The notes beneath the pieces are model-generated. The model was not told the DNA's origin and did no database searches. It was given only the letters and a program-made list of their open reading frames with translations. Both the position numbers and the translations under genes were made by a program. A DNA stretch of 64,000 nucleotides, from contig NZ_FOIL01000007.1 of the NCBI RefSeq assembly GCF_900101295.1, forward strand, positions 27,735 to 91,734. The letters run 5' to 3'. Of this stretch, positions 39,896 to 48,940 are shown one piece after another (position 1 is the stretch's first letter; the number at the start of each line of letters is the position of its first letter). Source of the stretch: [Clostridium] aminophilum. GTDB taxonomy: Bacteria; Bacillota; Clostridia; Lachnospirales; Lachnospiraceae.

Positions 39896-40852
39896 TCATT
39901 CCTGTTTTTCTTTGGATCCACCGATCTCCCGGGCGATCATCTCCGCAATGGCGGGCGCCCCTTCGGGGTAATCCGGAAGCCAGATCCATCGGACGTCCTG
40001 CTCTCTTCGGAACCAGGTGAGCTGACGCTTGGCAAAATGTCTGGTGTTCTCTTTGATATCGTCCACCGCTTCTTCCAGCGTACATTCACCGGCAAGAAAA
40101 GACATCATTTCCTTATAGCCGAGTCCCTGCATGGCGGTGGAACTCCGCAGGCAGCCCATATCCCGAAGTTTTCTGGTTTCTTCCAGAAGTCCCTGTCTCA
40201 TCATGAGATCGACCCGGCGGTTGATACGGTCATAGAGAACCGCGCGGTCCATGTTCAGGACATAGTAAAAGCAGCGGTAGGGGGACTTTCTCTCCCGCTC
40301 TCTCCGGTTGTGTTCGGATATTGTCATGCCGGTCTGGCGGTAAAACTCGATGGCGCGGATCATCCGCTTCACATTGTTCGGATGAATGGCCTTTGCGGAT
40401 TCCGGATCCACCGCGGCGAGTTCACGGTGAATGGCTTCCGCCCCTTCCCGTTTTGCCCGCTGTTCCAGCTCCTCCCGAAGCCGGCTGTCCTCCTCGGTTT
40501 CGGTGAAATCAATGTCCCGCACCAGCGCCTGTACATAAAAACCGGTTCCGCCGCAGATGATCGGAATGTGTCCACGGTCCCAGATCTCCTGCATGGCTTT
40601 TTTTGCCATTTTCTGGAAGGTAACCACATTGAAGTCTTCCGTCGGTTCCAGCACATCAATCAGGTGATGGGGAATCCCGCAGGTTTCTTCCGGTGTGACT
40701 TTGGCGGATCCGACATCCATATAACGGTAGACCTGCATGGAGTCGGCGCTGATGACTTCACCGCCGATCCGTCCGGCGAGTTCCACCGAAAGTGCGGTCT
40801 TGCCGGACGCAGTCGGCCCGGCGATGATAATCAGAGGTTTTCTGGTCTCCAT
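39896..40852 (-). CDS. miaA: tRNA dimethylallyltransferase MiaA
   Basis: This 318-aa enzyme adds the isopentenyl group to A37 of tRNAs reading UNN codons. P-loop GPTASGKT is at about 12-19; then SADSMQVYRYMDVGSAKV, GIPHHLIDVLEP, CGGTGFYVQALV, and the C-terminal zinc-less tail NTRHFAKRQLTWFRRE. ATG 40852 follows GAAAGGAATTC, 29 nt after mutL. It works in sequence with MiaB, encoded about 6 kb upstream on the same strand. Confidence 0.97.
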   Translation of the reverse strand: METRKPLIIIAGPTASGKTALSVELAGRIGGEVISADSMQVYRYMDVGSAKVTPEETCGIPHHLIDVLEPTEDFNVVTFQKMAKKAMQEIWDRGHIPIICGGTGFYVQALVRDIDFTETEEDSRLREELEQRAKREGAEAIHRELAAVDPESAKAIHPNNVKRMIRAIEFYRQTGMTISEHNRRERERKSPYRCFYYVLNMDRAVLYDRINRRVDLMMRQGLLEETRKLRDMGCLRSSTAMQGLGYKEMMSFLAGECTLEEAVDDIKENTRHFAKRQLTWFRREQDVRWIWLPDYPEGAPAIAEMIAREIGGSKEKQE

Positions 40853-40881
40853 ATTCTGTATGAATTCCTTTCGGCGGCGGA

Positions 40882-43041
40882 TCAGACGATCCGCTTGAAT
40901 TTCTTTTCCAGTTCCGTCCGGCTCATGGAAATGATCGTCGGCCTCCCGTGGGGGCAGGCATACGGGTTTTCGAGAAGAAGGAGTTCGTCGATCAGATGAT
41001 CCGCCTCTTCTCTCGAGATTTCATTTCCGCCCTTGATGGCAGCCTTGCAGGACATGGTTGCAATGCGGTGGTTTAAGGTATCCGTGATGGTGACGCCGCT
41101 TTCCTCGGTCAGACTGTCCAGCATTTCCAGAAGAAGATCCTTCTTGGCCACGGAGAAAAGATTGTCCGGAACGGCGCGCACGGCGAAATCATTTCCCTCA
41201 AAGGGCTCGATCTCAAAACCGAGGGTTTCAAATTCGCTGCGGTAGATCTCGAAGATCCGCTGCTCTTTTTTGGTCAGCGTCAGAATCAGCGGAGGATTCA
41301 GAAGCTGTGATGTAAAAGTCCGGTCTTTCAGCGACCGCATGGTCTTTTCGTAGAGAATTTTTTCATGCGCCGCGTGCTGATCGATGATATACAGGTTGTC
41401 ATTGTACTCCACGAGCCAGTATGTGTCAAAGACCTGTCCGATGAGTTTATGGCGAAGCCTTGACTGCGGCGAGAGAAGTTTTTCCTCAAAGAAATCGAGC
41501 TGCTGCGGTTTTTCCGGGGTGTTTCCATCGTCCCGGAGTCCGGAAATGTCCCCGGTGATCTCTCCGGACGAAGCCGGAGAATGGCTGCTCATTTCCGCTG
41601 ACACCATCGGTTCGCTTTTTTCCGCTTCCGGTGCATCCGCCGTCACAAGTTTCTGCGTCGGGCCCACATTTTCGCGATCGAATTCCGACTTTGCGGGCAT
41701 CACGGTGGTTTCGCCGGATTCCCGGACAATTCCCGGTACAGCCGGGGCGGATTCGGACATAGGCGGAAGCTGGGTATTGGTCTCGTTCAGTGCTCCGTTC
41801 ACCGAGTGAAAACCGGACTCTCTGAGGCGGTTTTTCTCGAAGGGCTCCGGCCGGTTTCCGCGCATCAAACCGGAATCCGCGCCGTTGGATTCTCCGGCAT
41901 CCGGGGCCTGAAAACGGACTGCCTTCAGACCGGAGGCGGCAGGTGTACCGGTAAAAGATGTGGTACGGTTTCCGGAGGAAAGACCGGTCTGCGGCGTTTC
42001 CTCCGGAACTGAAACGGATGACGGTTCCTCGTCCGATACCTCCGGAATCATCTCCCGTCCCCGCAGGATCATGGAAATGGTGTGAAATACCATGCGGTAG
42101 ATCAGTTCATCATCCCGAAAGCGAAGTTCCATCTTGGCCGGATGGACATTGACATCGATAAATGCCGGATCGATGCGGAACGTGAGCATGGTGAACGGGT
42201 ATTTGTGCTGCATCATGTAGGGTTTATACGCATCCTCGATGGCTTTGGAGATCAGAGGATTCCGGATAAAACGCCCGTTGATGAAGTAGACCTCGAAAGT
42301 GCGGCTGGCGCGGCTGATGATCGGTTTTCCGATGAAACCGCCGATCCGCACCGGCTCTGCCCCGGCTTCCACCGGCATGAGATTGCCGGCAATCTCCCGC
42401 CCGTAGACGGTATACACAATATCTTTCAGATTATGGTTTCCGGTGGTGTGAAGCTTGTTCTGCCCGTTCTGCATAAAGCGGAAACTGATCTCGGGATGGG
42501 AAAGCGCGATCTTCTCGACCAGAGCGGCAACGTGGGCCCCCTCCGTCGATGCGGATTTCAGGAACTTTCGTCTCGCCGGTGTGTTGTAAAACAGATCCCG
42601 GACCAGAAATGTGGTGCCCTCCGGCGCCCCGATGTCTTCGAGTTCCAGTTCCTTTCCGCCTTCGATGCGGTATCTGGAGCCGGAGACCTGATCGGAGGTC
42701 CGCGTGATCAGCTCTACCTTCGAGACGGAAGCGATGCTCGCCAGCGCCTCACCGCGGAATCCGAGGGACGACACCGTGATCAGATCCACCGCGTCCCGGA
42801 TTTTGCTGGTCGCGTGCGCCAGAAATGCGGTGTGGATCTGTTCTTTTTCGATTCCGCAGCCGTTATCGGTCACACGGATCATGGAAATGCCGCCGTCGCG
42901 GATCTCCACAGTGATCGCCGTTGCTTTGGCGTCGATGGCATTTTCCATCAGTTCTTTGACAACAGATGCGGGTCTTTCGATGACCTCGCCCGCCGCGATC
43001 TTGTTGATCGTATCGGCATCCAAAAGACGAATCTCAGGCAT
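40882..43041 (-). CDS. mutL: DNA mismatch repair protein MutL
   Basis: This 719-aa protein has an N-terminal GHKL ATPase (VIERPASVVKELMENAIDA, DNGCGIE, GFRGEALASIASVSK) and transducer domain to about 330. A disordered Ser/Thr/Glu/Pro-rich linker of about 190 residues follows, then the C-terminal dimerisation/endonuclease domain. That domain shows LYIIDQHAAHEKILYE (DQHAAHE metal motif) and CPHGRPTIISMSR. Both motifs are intact, so it should be a nicking MutL, as expected where MutH is absent. It follows mutS by 16 nt. Confidence 0.97.
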   Translation of the reverse strand: MPEIRLLDADTINKIAAGEVIERPASVVKELMENAIDAKATAITVEIRDGGISMIRVTDNGCGIEKEQIHTAFLAHATSKIRDAVDLITVSSLGFRGEALASIASVSKVELITRTSDQVSGSRYRIEGGKELELEDIGAPEGTTFLVRDLFYNTPARRKFLKSASTEGAHVAALVEKIALSHPEISFRFMQNGQNKLHTTGNHNLKDIVYTVYGREIAGNLMPVEAGAEPVRIGGFIGKPIISRASRTFEVYFINGRFIRNPLISKAIEDAYKPYMMQHKYPFTMLTFRIDPAFIDVNVHPAKMELRFRDDELIYRMVFHTISMILRGREMIPEVSDEEPSSVSVPEETPQTGLSSGNRTTSFTGTPAASGLKAVRFQAPDAGESNGADSGLMRGNRPEPFEKNRLRESGFHSVNGALNETNTQLPPMSESAPAVPGIVRESGETTVMPAKSEFDRENVGPTQKLVTADAPEAEKSEPMVSAEMSSHSPASSGEITGDISGLRDDGNTPEKPQQLDFFEEKLLSPQSRLRHKLIGQVFDTYWLVEYNDNLYIIDQHAAHEKILYEKTMRSLKDRTFTSQLLNPPLILTLTKKEQRIFEIYRSEFETLGFEIEPFEGNDFAVRAVPDNLFSVAKKDLLLEMLDSLTEESGVTITDTLNHRIATMSCKAAIKGGNEISREEADHLIDELLLLENPYACPHGRPTIISMSRTELEKKFKRIV

Positions 43042-43057
43042 GGCTCATTCCTTTCTG

Positions 43058-45706
43058 TCAGTTATTCCACCGGTTTTTGAGCTTTGACTGCAGCCGGTCG
43101 AGCTCGTTCAGCGCTTCCAGCGGGGACATCTGGTTTACTTTCAGTTCCAGAATCTCACGGACAATGTCGTCGGAGCGGATGGTATCCGACATGGAAAGCT
43201 GGCCGCGGTCAACCTCATCCTGCTTTTCGATTTTTTTCCGGGTTGTGGCGCTGGAGCCGGCAATCTCTCTGGCCCGGTCGACGATATCGGCGTCGCTGAG
43301 CTGCTCAAGAATCTCGTTGGCCCGGGTGATGACAGCTCCCGGAACGCCGGCTAGCTTGGCGACCTGAATACCGTAGCTTCGGTCCGCACCGCCCTTCACG
43401 ATCTTTCTCAGAAAGACGATGTCGTCTCCCTGTTCACGGACGGCGATGCAGTAGTTGGTGACACCGGTAAGGGCGCCCTCCAGCTCGGTGAGCTCGTGGT
43501 AATGGGTGGCAAACAGCGTCTTGGCCCCCAGTGTCTTTGCGGAAGATACATATTCCACAACCGCCCAGGCGATGGCCATTCCGTCCAGCGTGCTGGTTCC
43601 GCGGCCGATCTCGTCGAGAATGACCAGGGAATTCCGGGTGGCATTCCGGAGAATGTTGGCGACCTCGGTCATCTCCACCATGAAGGTACTCTGACCGCTG
43701 GCGAGATCATCCGAAGCGCCGACACGGGTGAAGATGCGGTCGACGATGCCGATGTCCGCCTCATCCGCCGGAACGAAGGAACCGATCTGGGCCATCAGGG
43801 TGATGAGGGCGGTCTGCCGCATATAGGTGGATTTTCCCGCCATGTTCGGACCGGTGATGATGGCGAAGCGGTTCCGGGAGTTGTCGAGGAGGGTATCATT
43901 TGCCACAAACAGATCGTTCTTCATCATGCGTTCCACCACCGGATGACGTCCGTTTTTGATGCGGATCTGACCTTTCTCGTTGATGGACGGCTTGACGTAT
44001 CCGTATCTTGTCGCAGCGACGGAAAACGATACCAGCACGTCGGTTTTGGCGATTGCCCGCGCCGTCTTCTGGATCCGCGTCACCTGCTCGGCGATCCGGT
44101 CGCGGACATCCACGAAGAGATCGTATTCCAGCGAATACAGCCGGTCTTCCGAGCCGAGAATCTTCTCCTCGGTATTCTTCAGTTCTTCGGTGGTATAACG
44201 CTCGGCGTTGACCAGAGTCTGTTTGCGGATGAAATAATCCGGGACGAGATCCTTGAAGGAATTGGTGACCTCGAAATAGTAGCCGAAGACCTTATTGTAC
44301 TTGATTTTGAGGTTTTTGATTCCGGTTTTTTCCCGTTCGGAAGCCTCTAAGTTTGCAAGCCAGTTTTTGCCTTCGGTCTTTGCCCTGCGCAGCTCGTCGG
44401 CGTCTTTGGAGTAACCTTCCCGGATGATGCCACCCTCCCGGAGCATAACCGGCGGCTCGTCGTTGATGGCGGACCGGATCAGGGTGCGGATGTCATCCAG
44501 CGGATCGATCTCCTCTTCGGTCTCACGGATCAGATCCGACGTGAAACTCTTCAGCTGATCTTTGATGGGCGTCAGCATTTCAAGGGAAGAAGCCAGAGCG
44601 ATCAGATCCCGCGGATTTGCGGTCTTGTAGCTGATTCTTCCGATCAGGCGCTCCAGATCATAGATGGGGCCGAGGTACTCGGAGATCTCCTCGCGGGAAA
44701 TGTAATTCATGTTGAATTCATCCACTGCGTTCTGACGGTTTACAATCCGTTCCCGGTCGATCAGCGGCTGCTCCACGACACTGCGCAGAAGACGCGCGCC
44801 CATGGCCGTTCGGGTGTGGTCGAGCACCCAGAGCAGCGTTCCTCTCTTCTGCTTTTCGCGGAGGGTTTCCGTGAGCTCCAGATTCCGGCGTGTGGAGGTG
44901 TCCAGCATCATATACTGGCCGGTGGTATACGGCGTGATATGCGTCAGATGGTCGAGATGGTTTTTCTGCGTTTCATAGAGATAAGACAGAACAGCGCCGG
45001 CCGCAATGGTTCCGACCGGATAATCGCTGAGACCGAGGCCGCCCAGATTGCCGACATGGAAGTGTTCTTCGAGAAGTCCCCGGCACACGTCGTCAGAAAA
45101 ATAACGGTGTTCGAGCACCGAAACCGCAATGTTCAGCCGGGCTTTCAGGTCATCCATATCCAGACCGCTCATCATCAGCGGTTCATTGCACACGATCTCT
45201 GCCGGCTCAAAACGGTTAATCTCGTCCGTCAGACTCCGCTTGGAGGAGACTTCCGTCACCAGATAATCGCCGGTCGTGACATCGACGGCGGCCAATCCAA
45301 AGGTGCGGTCGAGACACACAATTCCCATCAGATAATTGTTTTTTGTCTCTTCCAGGCTGCCCTCTCCGAGAAGCGTTCCCGGGGTAACCACGCGGATGAC
45401 TTCCCGTTTTACGAGGCCTTTGGCAAGTTTCGGATCCTCCACCTGTTCCGCAATCGCGGCCTTATATCCTTTTTTTACCAGACGGGTAATGTATCCGTCC
45501 ACCGCGTGGAACGGAACGCCGCACATCGGCGCGCGCTCTTCCAGACCGCAGTCTTTTCCGGTCAGTGTCAGTTCCAGCTCACGGGATGCGGTCTTGGCAT
45601 CCTCAAAAAACATCTCATAAAAATCGCCGATCCGGTAGAACAGAATGCAGTCTTTGTACTGCTTCTTCATCTCCAGATAGTGCGCCATCATCGGTGAAAG
45701 TGCCAC
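43058..45706 (-). CDS. mutS: DNA mismatch repair protein MutS
   Basis: This 882-aa protein has the mismatch-binding domain at the start (Phe-x-Glu in FYEMFFEDA, preceded by LFYRIGD), connector and lever domains, and an ABC-type ATPase with Walker A GPNMAGKST at 619-627. Also present are STFMVEMTEVANILRNAT, the Walker B LVILDEIGRGTSTLDG, and ATHYHEL. Start is GTG 45706, behind GAGGGGAG. It is followed by mutL, which overlaps functionally. A hairpin region separates it from the L,D-transpeptidase gene. Confidence 0.97.
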   Translation of the reverse strand: MALSPMMAHYLEMKKQYKDCILFYRIGDFYEMFFEDAKTASRELELTLTGKDCGLEERAPMCGVPFHAVDGYITRLVKKGYKAAIAEQVEDPKLAKGLVKREVIRVVTPGTLLGEGSLEETKNNYLMGIVCLDRTFGLAAVDVTTGDYLVTEVSSKRSLTDEINRFEPAEIVCNEPLMMSGLDMDDLKARLNIAVSVLEHRYFSDDVCRGLLEEHFHVGNLGGLGLSDYPVGTIAAGAVLSYLYETQKNHLDHLTHITPYTTGQYMMLDTSTRRNLELTETLREKQKRGTLLWVLDHTRTAMGARLLRSVVEQPLIDRERIVNRQNAVDEFNMNYISREEISEYLGPIYDLERLIGRISYKTANPRDLIALASSLEMLTPIKDQLKSFTSDLIRETEEEIDPLDDIRTLIRSAINDEPPVMLREGGIIREGYSKDADELRRAKTEGKNWLANLEASEREKTGIKNLKIKYNKVFGYYFEVTNSFKDLVPDYFIRKQTLVNAERYTTEELKNTEEKILGSEDRLYSLEYDLFVDVRDRIAEQVTRIQKTARAIAKTDVLVSFSVAATRYGYVKPSINEKGQIRIKNGRHPVVERMMKNDLFVANDTLLDNSRNRFAIITGPNMAGKSTYMRQTALITLMAQIGSFVPADEADIGIVDRIFTRVGASDDLASGQSTFMVEMTEVANILRNATRNSLVILDEIGRGTSTLDGMAIAWAVVEYVSSAKTLGAKTLFATHYHELTELEGALTGVTNYCIAVREQGDDIVFLRKIVKGGADRSYGIQVAKLAGVPGAVITRANEILEQLSDADIVDRAREIAGSSATTRKKIEKQDEVDRGQLSMSDTIRSDDIVREILELKVNQMSPLEALNELDRLQSKLKNRWNN

Positions 45707-45736
45707 TGGTCGATCTCCCCTCTAATAGACAGATAG

Positions 45737-45781
45737 AGCGCGGTGTAACAGGGCATCTACCGGCCCTGATCGCACCGCGCT
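45737..45781. terminator. Strong two-part hairpin between L,D-transpeptidase and mutS genes
   Basis: agcgcggtg/caccgcgct and the inner cagggc/gccctg form a long stem with an internal loop. The T-run (TTTTCTTT) is on the plus-strand side, although the flanking genes are minus-strand. A second hairpin, gccggcg/cgccggc at about 45838-45871, is also T-rich on its plus side. They may still stop minus-strand transcription inefficiently. Confidence 0.5.
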
Positions 45782-45883
45782 TTTCTTTATACGATTCGAG
45801 TCCCGCTCTTCGGGATTCTCTCGTTCCGCGGCAGCTGCCGGCGCCGCATAGAATTATGGACGCCGGCTTTTTGCACACGCAAC

Positions 45884-47197
45884 TCAGTTTCCAAGTTCCG
45901 GATCGGTCGGATCCCAGTTCTGGTCATCGCGTACCGTAATCTGATCCGGAATCATAAACGGTCCCGGATTGGTTGCATCCTCATAGATTGTGACGGATGT
46001 GCCGAGCTTACAGTTGTCGTAAACCCACTTTGCATTCTTTGCAACAAGGCGGATACAGCCGTGAGACAGAGAAATACCGAGACGGTTGTAGCCGGCGGTA
46101 TTCAGTGTCTGGTTGTTCGGAGCGGCATAGGTAATGGAGTGCATCATGACCCCGCCGACCACTCTGGTCGCCCACTGGGTATAGCTGTCGTCGATCATGA
46201 ATCTCCAGCGGTACTTGTCCAGGGTGTTGAAGGTGCCCACCGGTGTGTTCTCCCCGCCGGTGGAGGTCTTCATTGCTTTGACCGGAATGATGTAACCGTT
46301 CTGTCCGTCCTTGGCATATACCGTCAGACAGTTCAGCGTCTTGTTGATGCGGATCTGATAGCTCGGCTGCTTTCCGATCAGCGCGTCCACGTCCTGATTC
46401 AGCTGGCCGTTCGGCTCGAAATAGAATTTCAGACCGTCAATGTACTGCCATCCGGTCAGCGCCTGTCCGTCGCGGAAATAGTATCTCTGGTGCTCTTCGT
46501 CGAGCCAGCCGCTGTACGGGGTGCCGTCTTCCGCCGTCATGGTGGTCGCGTTGTCCGCAATGTTCAGACGACCGGACACATTGGAACGGTATCTTGCGCT
46601 GCCGTTGTCCTGCGGAGCCTCGGAACCCTTCGGAAGAACCACGACCTCAAGGTTGGTGATGCACTCGCCGAGATCTACGGTTCCGGCAATCTCACCGTTT
46701 TTCGCCCATCCCATCTGTCCCTGTCCGGTTGTGGTGGTGCGGTAGTATACATCATATTCTTTTTCGGCTGTTCCGGTCAGTGCGATCTGAACCGCCTGCA
46801 TTTTGTTGTCATCGCTGACAACGGTGGATTCCATGCCGTCGTGATTCCACCACAGAAAACCGCCGTAATTGTTGTAGGTCCGGTAGGAAATGCCGCCGAT
46901 CCCTCCATATCCGCCCAGATTCATGGTCATCGCGCAGATCTGGTTTTTGGAATCTCTCAGATAGTTGATCTCCACCGGGAGCGCAGACTCCGGTGTCGGC
47001 AGAACCTGTGCCGGAGCAGCGGCATCCGGATTCTGACTCGGTGAGGCTACAGAGGAGGAAGAAACCTGCTTTACGGTTTTCCCTTCTGCTTTTGCCTGTG
47101 CAATCTCCGCTGCCGGGCCGGCATAGACAGCCGGAGCCGCGGTACAGCTGAACATTGCGGCCGCCATTGCCGCGATTAGTAACTGATTCTTTTTCAT
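45884..47197 (-). CDS. Secreted L,D-transpeptidase with cell-wall-binding repeats
   Basis: This 437-aa protein has a signal peptide (1 to about 27) and an Ala/Ser/Pro linker. A middle region carries choline-binding-like repeats (GWLDEEHQRYYFRDGQALTGWQYIDGLKFYFEPNGQ, about 215-260). A C-terminal YkuD domain has the catalytic SHGCIRL (His379, Cys381). It would make 3-3 cross-links or attach proteins to peptidoglycan. ATG 47197 follows GGAGGGTTT. It is placed 20 nt after miaB, inserted into the miaB-mutS order. Confidence 0.93.
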   Translation of the reverse strand: MKKNQLLIAAMAAAMFSCTAAPAVYAGPAAEIAQAKAEGKTVKQVSSSSVASPSQNPDAAAPAQVLPTPESALPVEINYLRDSKNQICAMTMNLGGYGGIGGISYRTYNNYGGFLWWNHDGMESTVVSDDNKMQAVQIALTGTAEKEYDVYYRTTTTGQGQMGWAKNGEIAGTVDLGECITNLEVVVLPKGSEAPQDNGSARYRSNVSGRLNIADNATTMTAEDGTPYSGWLDEEHQRYYFRDGQALTGWQYIDGLKFYFEPNGQLNQDVDALIGKQPSYQIRINKTLNCLTVYAKDGQNGYIIPVKAMKTSTGGENTPVGTFNTLDKYRWRFMIDDSYTQWATRVVGGVMMHSITYAAPNNQTLNTAGYNRLGISLSHGCIRLVAKNAKWVYDNCKLGTSVTIYEDATNPGPFMIPDQITVRDDQNWDPTDPELGN

Positions 47198-47217
47198 AAC
47201 GGATAAACCCTCCTTGA

Positions 47218-48663
47218 TTACCGAATCATGGTTCCCATATAGTAGAAGCCTCTTGCCTCATCCAGATGAACCGGGACGATACTTCCGATCAGATCTTTGG
47301 ATCCCTCAAAGTGAACAACGCTGTTATTCGAGAGACGTCCGGTCACGTAGCCATACATATGGTCATCCTCCTCTTCCACGAGAACCTTCTGATCGGTTCC
47401 CTGAAGAAGCTCGCAGCGCTTTGCCGCATTGGCCTGAACCAGAGCGAGAAGCCGGTCAAACCGGTCTTTTATCACGTCAGCCGGAATCTGGTCTTCCATT
47501 TTGGCCGCCGGCGTGCCGCTTCGCTTGGAATAAATAAATGTGAAGGCGCTGTCATACTGAACCTTTTCCACTACATCCATGGTTTCTAGAAAATCCTCTT
47601 CCGTCTCTCCGGGGAAACCGACGATGATATCGGTGGTGATGGCCATGTCCGGAATCTCCTGCCGGATCTTGCGGGCCAGCTCCAGATACTGTTCTTTGTC
47701 GTAATGACGGTTCATGATTTTCAGAATCCGGCTTGAGCCGGACTGAAGCGGCAGATGAAGATGCCGGCAGATCTTCCCGGAATTCTTCATGACCTCAATC
47801 AGTTCATCGGACAGATCCTTCGGATGGGATGTCATGAAACGGATCCGCTCCAGCCCATCGATCTTCTCCACCTCTTTCAGAAGCTCCGCAAAGGTGATGG
47901 GATTGGCGAGCGTCTTTCCGTAGGAATTGACGTTCTGCCCAAGCAGCATGATTTCTTTTACGCCGTTTTTCACCAGAAGACGGCATTCGTTCAGAATGTC
48001 CTTCATTTCCCGGCTGGTCTCACGCCCCGTCACATACGGGACAATGCAGTAGCTGCAGAAGTTGTTGCAGCCGAACATGATATTGACGCCGGATTTAAAG
48101 GAATATTTCCGCTCTGCCGGAAGATCTTCGACAATACGGCGCCTGCCGTTCTCAATGTCGATGACCTGATGACCGCAGTCGATTCTCTCGGCCAGAAGCT
48201 CCGCCAGACGGTAATTATTGATATGACCAAGAACCACATCGACGAAGGGATAGCTTTTCCGGATCTTTTCGATGACGTGCTCTTCCTGCATCATGCAGCC
48301 GCAGATTGCAATCATCATATCCGGATTCTTCTTTTTGATCGTGCTCACGCGTCCGAGACGGCCGTATACGCGAAGATCGGCGTTCTCACGGACCGTACAG
48401 GTGTTGTAGAGAACAAGATCGGCGGTCTCATCCCTTCCCTCTTCGAAGCCGGCATCTCTCAGAATGCCCAAAAGTTTTTCCGATTCGTGGGCGTTCATCT
48501 GACACCCGAAGGTGGTGACGAAGCAGGTGAGCGGTCTTCCGAGGGCTTCCCGGCGCTTCTTTGTCCAGTGGCGGAGTCTGGCGATGAAATAACGCTGTCT
48601 TGCCGGCTCCGTCTCCGGCGGAAGTGCCGCCAGATCGATGCTGTCATAGTTAAATGCTGTCAT
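47218..48663 (-). CDS. miaB: tRNA-2-methylthio-N6-dimethylallyladenosine synthase MiaB
   Basis: This 481-aa radical-SAM methylthiotransferase has an N-terminal UPF0004 domain with cluster Cys (TFGCQMNAHESE, NTCTVRENA, ICGCMMQ). The radical SAM motif CNNFCSYCIVPYVTGRE is at about 195-210, and a C-terminal TRAM domain ends the protein. It adds the methylthio group to isopentenyl-A37 made by MiaA. About 30 extra residues precede the core. ATG 48663 follows AAGGAGATTT. A copy of the dispersed hairpin repeat lies in its upstream region. Confidence 0.97.
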   Translation of the reverse strand: MTAFNYDSIDLAALPPETEPARQRYFIARLRHWTKKRREALGRPLTCFVTTFGCQMNAHESEKLLGILRDAGFEEGRDETADLVLYNTCTVRENADLRVYGRLGRVSTIKKKNPDMMIAICGCMMQEEHVIEKIRKSYPFVDVVLGHINNYRLAELLAERIDCGHQVIDIENGRRRIVEDLPAERKYSFKSGVNIMFGCNNFCSYCIVPYVTGRETSREMKDILNECRLLVKNGVKEIMLLGQNVNSYGKTLANPITFAELLKEVEKIDGLERIRFMTSHPKDLSDELIEVMKNSGKICRHLHLPLQSGSSRILKIMNRHYDKEQYLELARKIRQEIPDMAITTDIIVGFPGETEEDFLETMDVVEKVQYDSAFTFIYSKRSGTPAAKMEDQIPADVIKDRFDRLLALVQANAAKRCELLQGTDQKVLVEEEDDHMYGYVTGRLSNNSVVHFEGSKDLIGSIVPVHLDEARGFYYMGTMIR

Positions 48664-48681
48664 ATATAAAAAATCTCCTTC

Positions 48682-48740
48682 GTTTTCGCGAGCAACGAGT
48701 GAAACCCGAACAGCGTGTTTCAGCTCGTTCCATGCATCTC
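48682..48740 (+). repeat. Dispersed hairpin repeat, copy 2
   Basis: aacgagtgaaac and gtttcagctcgtt pair with one bulge. The plus strand reads agcgtgttt, ctcgtt, atgcatc in the same order as copy 1 on its minus strand. The 5' part cgcgag also matches copy 1. It sits 20-75 nt before miaB, in the opposite orientation to the gene. Confidence 0.5.
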
Positions 48741-48876
48741 CTTATATTACTATAAGATGGTTGGATTCGCAAGTTTCCCTTGACGGCGAGTCGTCTGTTA
48801 TCCGCCGGCCACCCCGGATTGCGGGGATGAGGGGAGCGAAATCCGATGGCGGCTTTATTCGGCCTTTTTCTGCAAC

Positions 48877-48920
48877 GCAGGCACCGCTTCTTTTCAGAAC
48901 CTGAAAAGGAACGGCGCCTG
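48877..48920 (-). terminator. Probable terminator after the EAL-domain gene
   Basis: Near-inverse arms gcaggcaccgcttcttttcag and ctgaaaaggaacggcgcctg have three mismatches or bulges and a 3-nt loop. They are about 20 nt past the stop at 48941. The following T-content is moderate. Confidence 0.5.
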
Positions 48921-48940
48921 TCGTTTTAACCTGTATTTTT

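Larger units (their letters stand above)
48664..48940. other. Intergenic region upstream of miaB
   Basis: There is no gene in this 277-nt stretch. It holds the repeat copy at 48682-48740 and a hairpin at about 48877-48920 (aggcaccg..cttttcag with ctgaaaag..cggcgcct) that lies just after the EAL gene and is probably its terminator. Confidence 0.5.

Noticed and set aside
45615..45878. Minus-strand frame overlapping the start of mutS
   Set aside because: It overlaps the well-supported GTG start and ribosome binding site of mutS in another frame, and has no domain.
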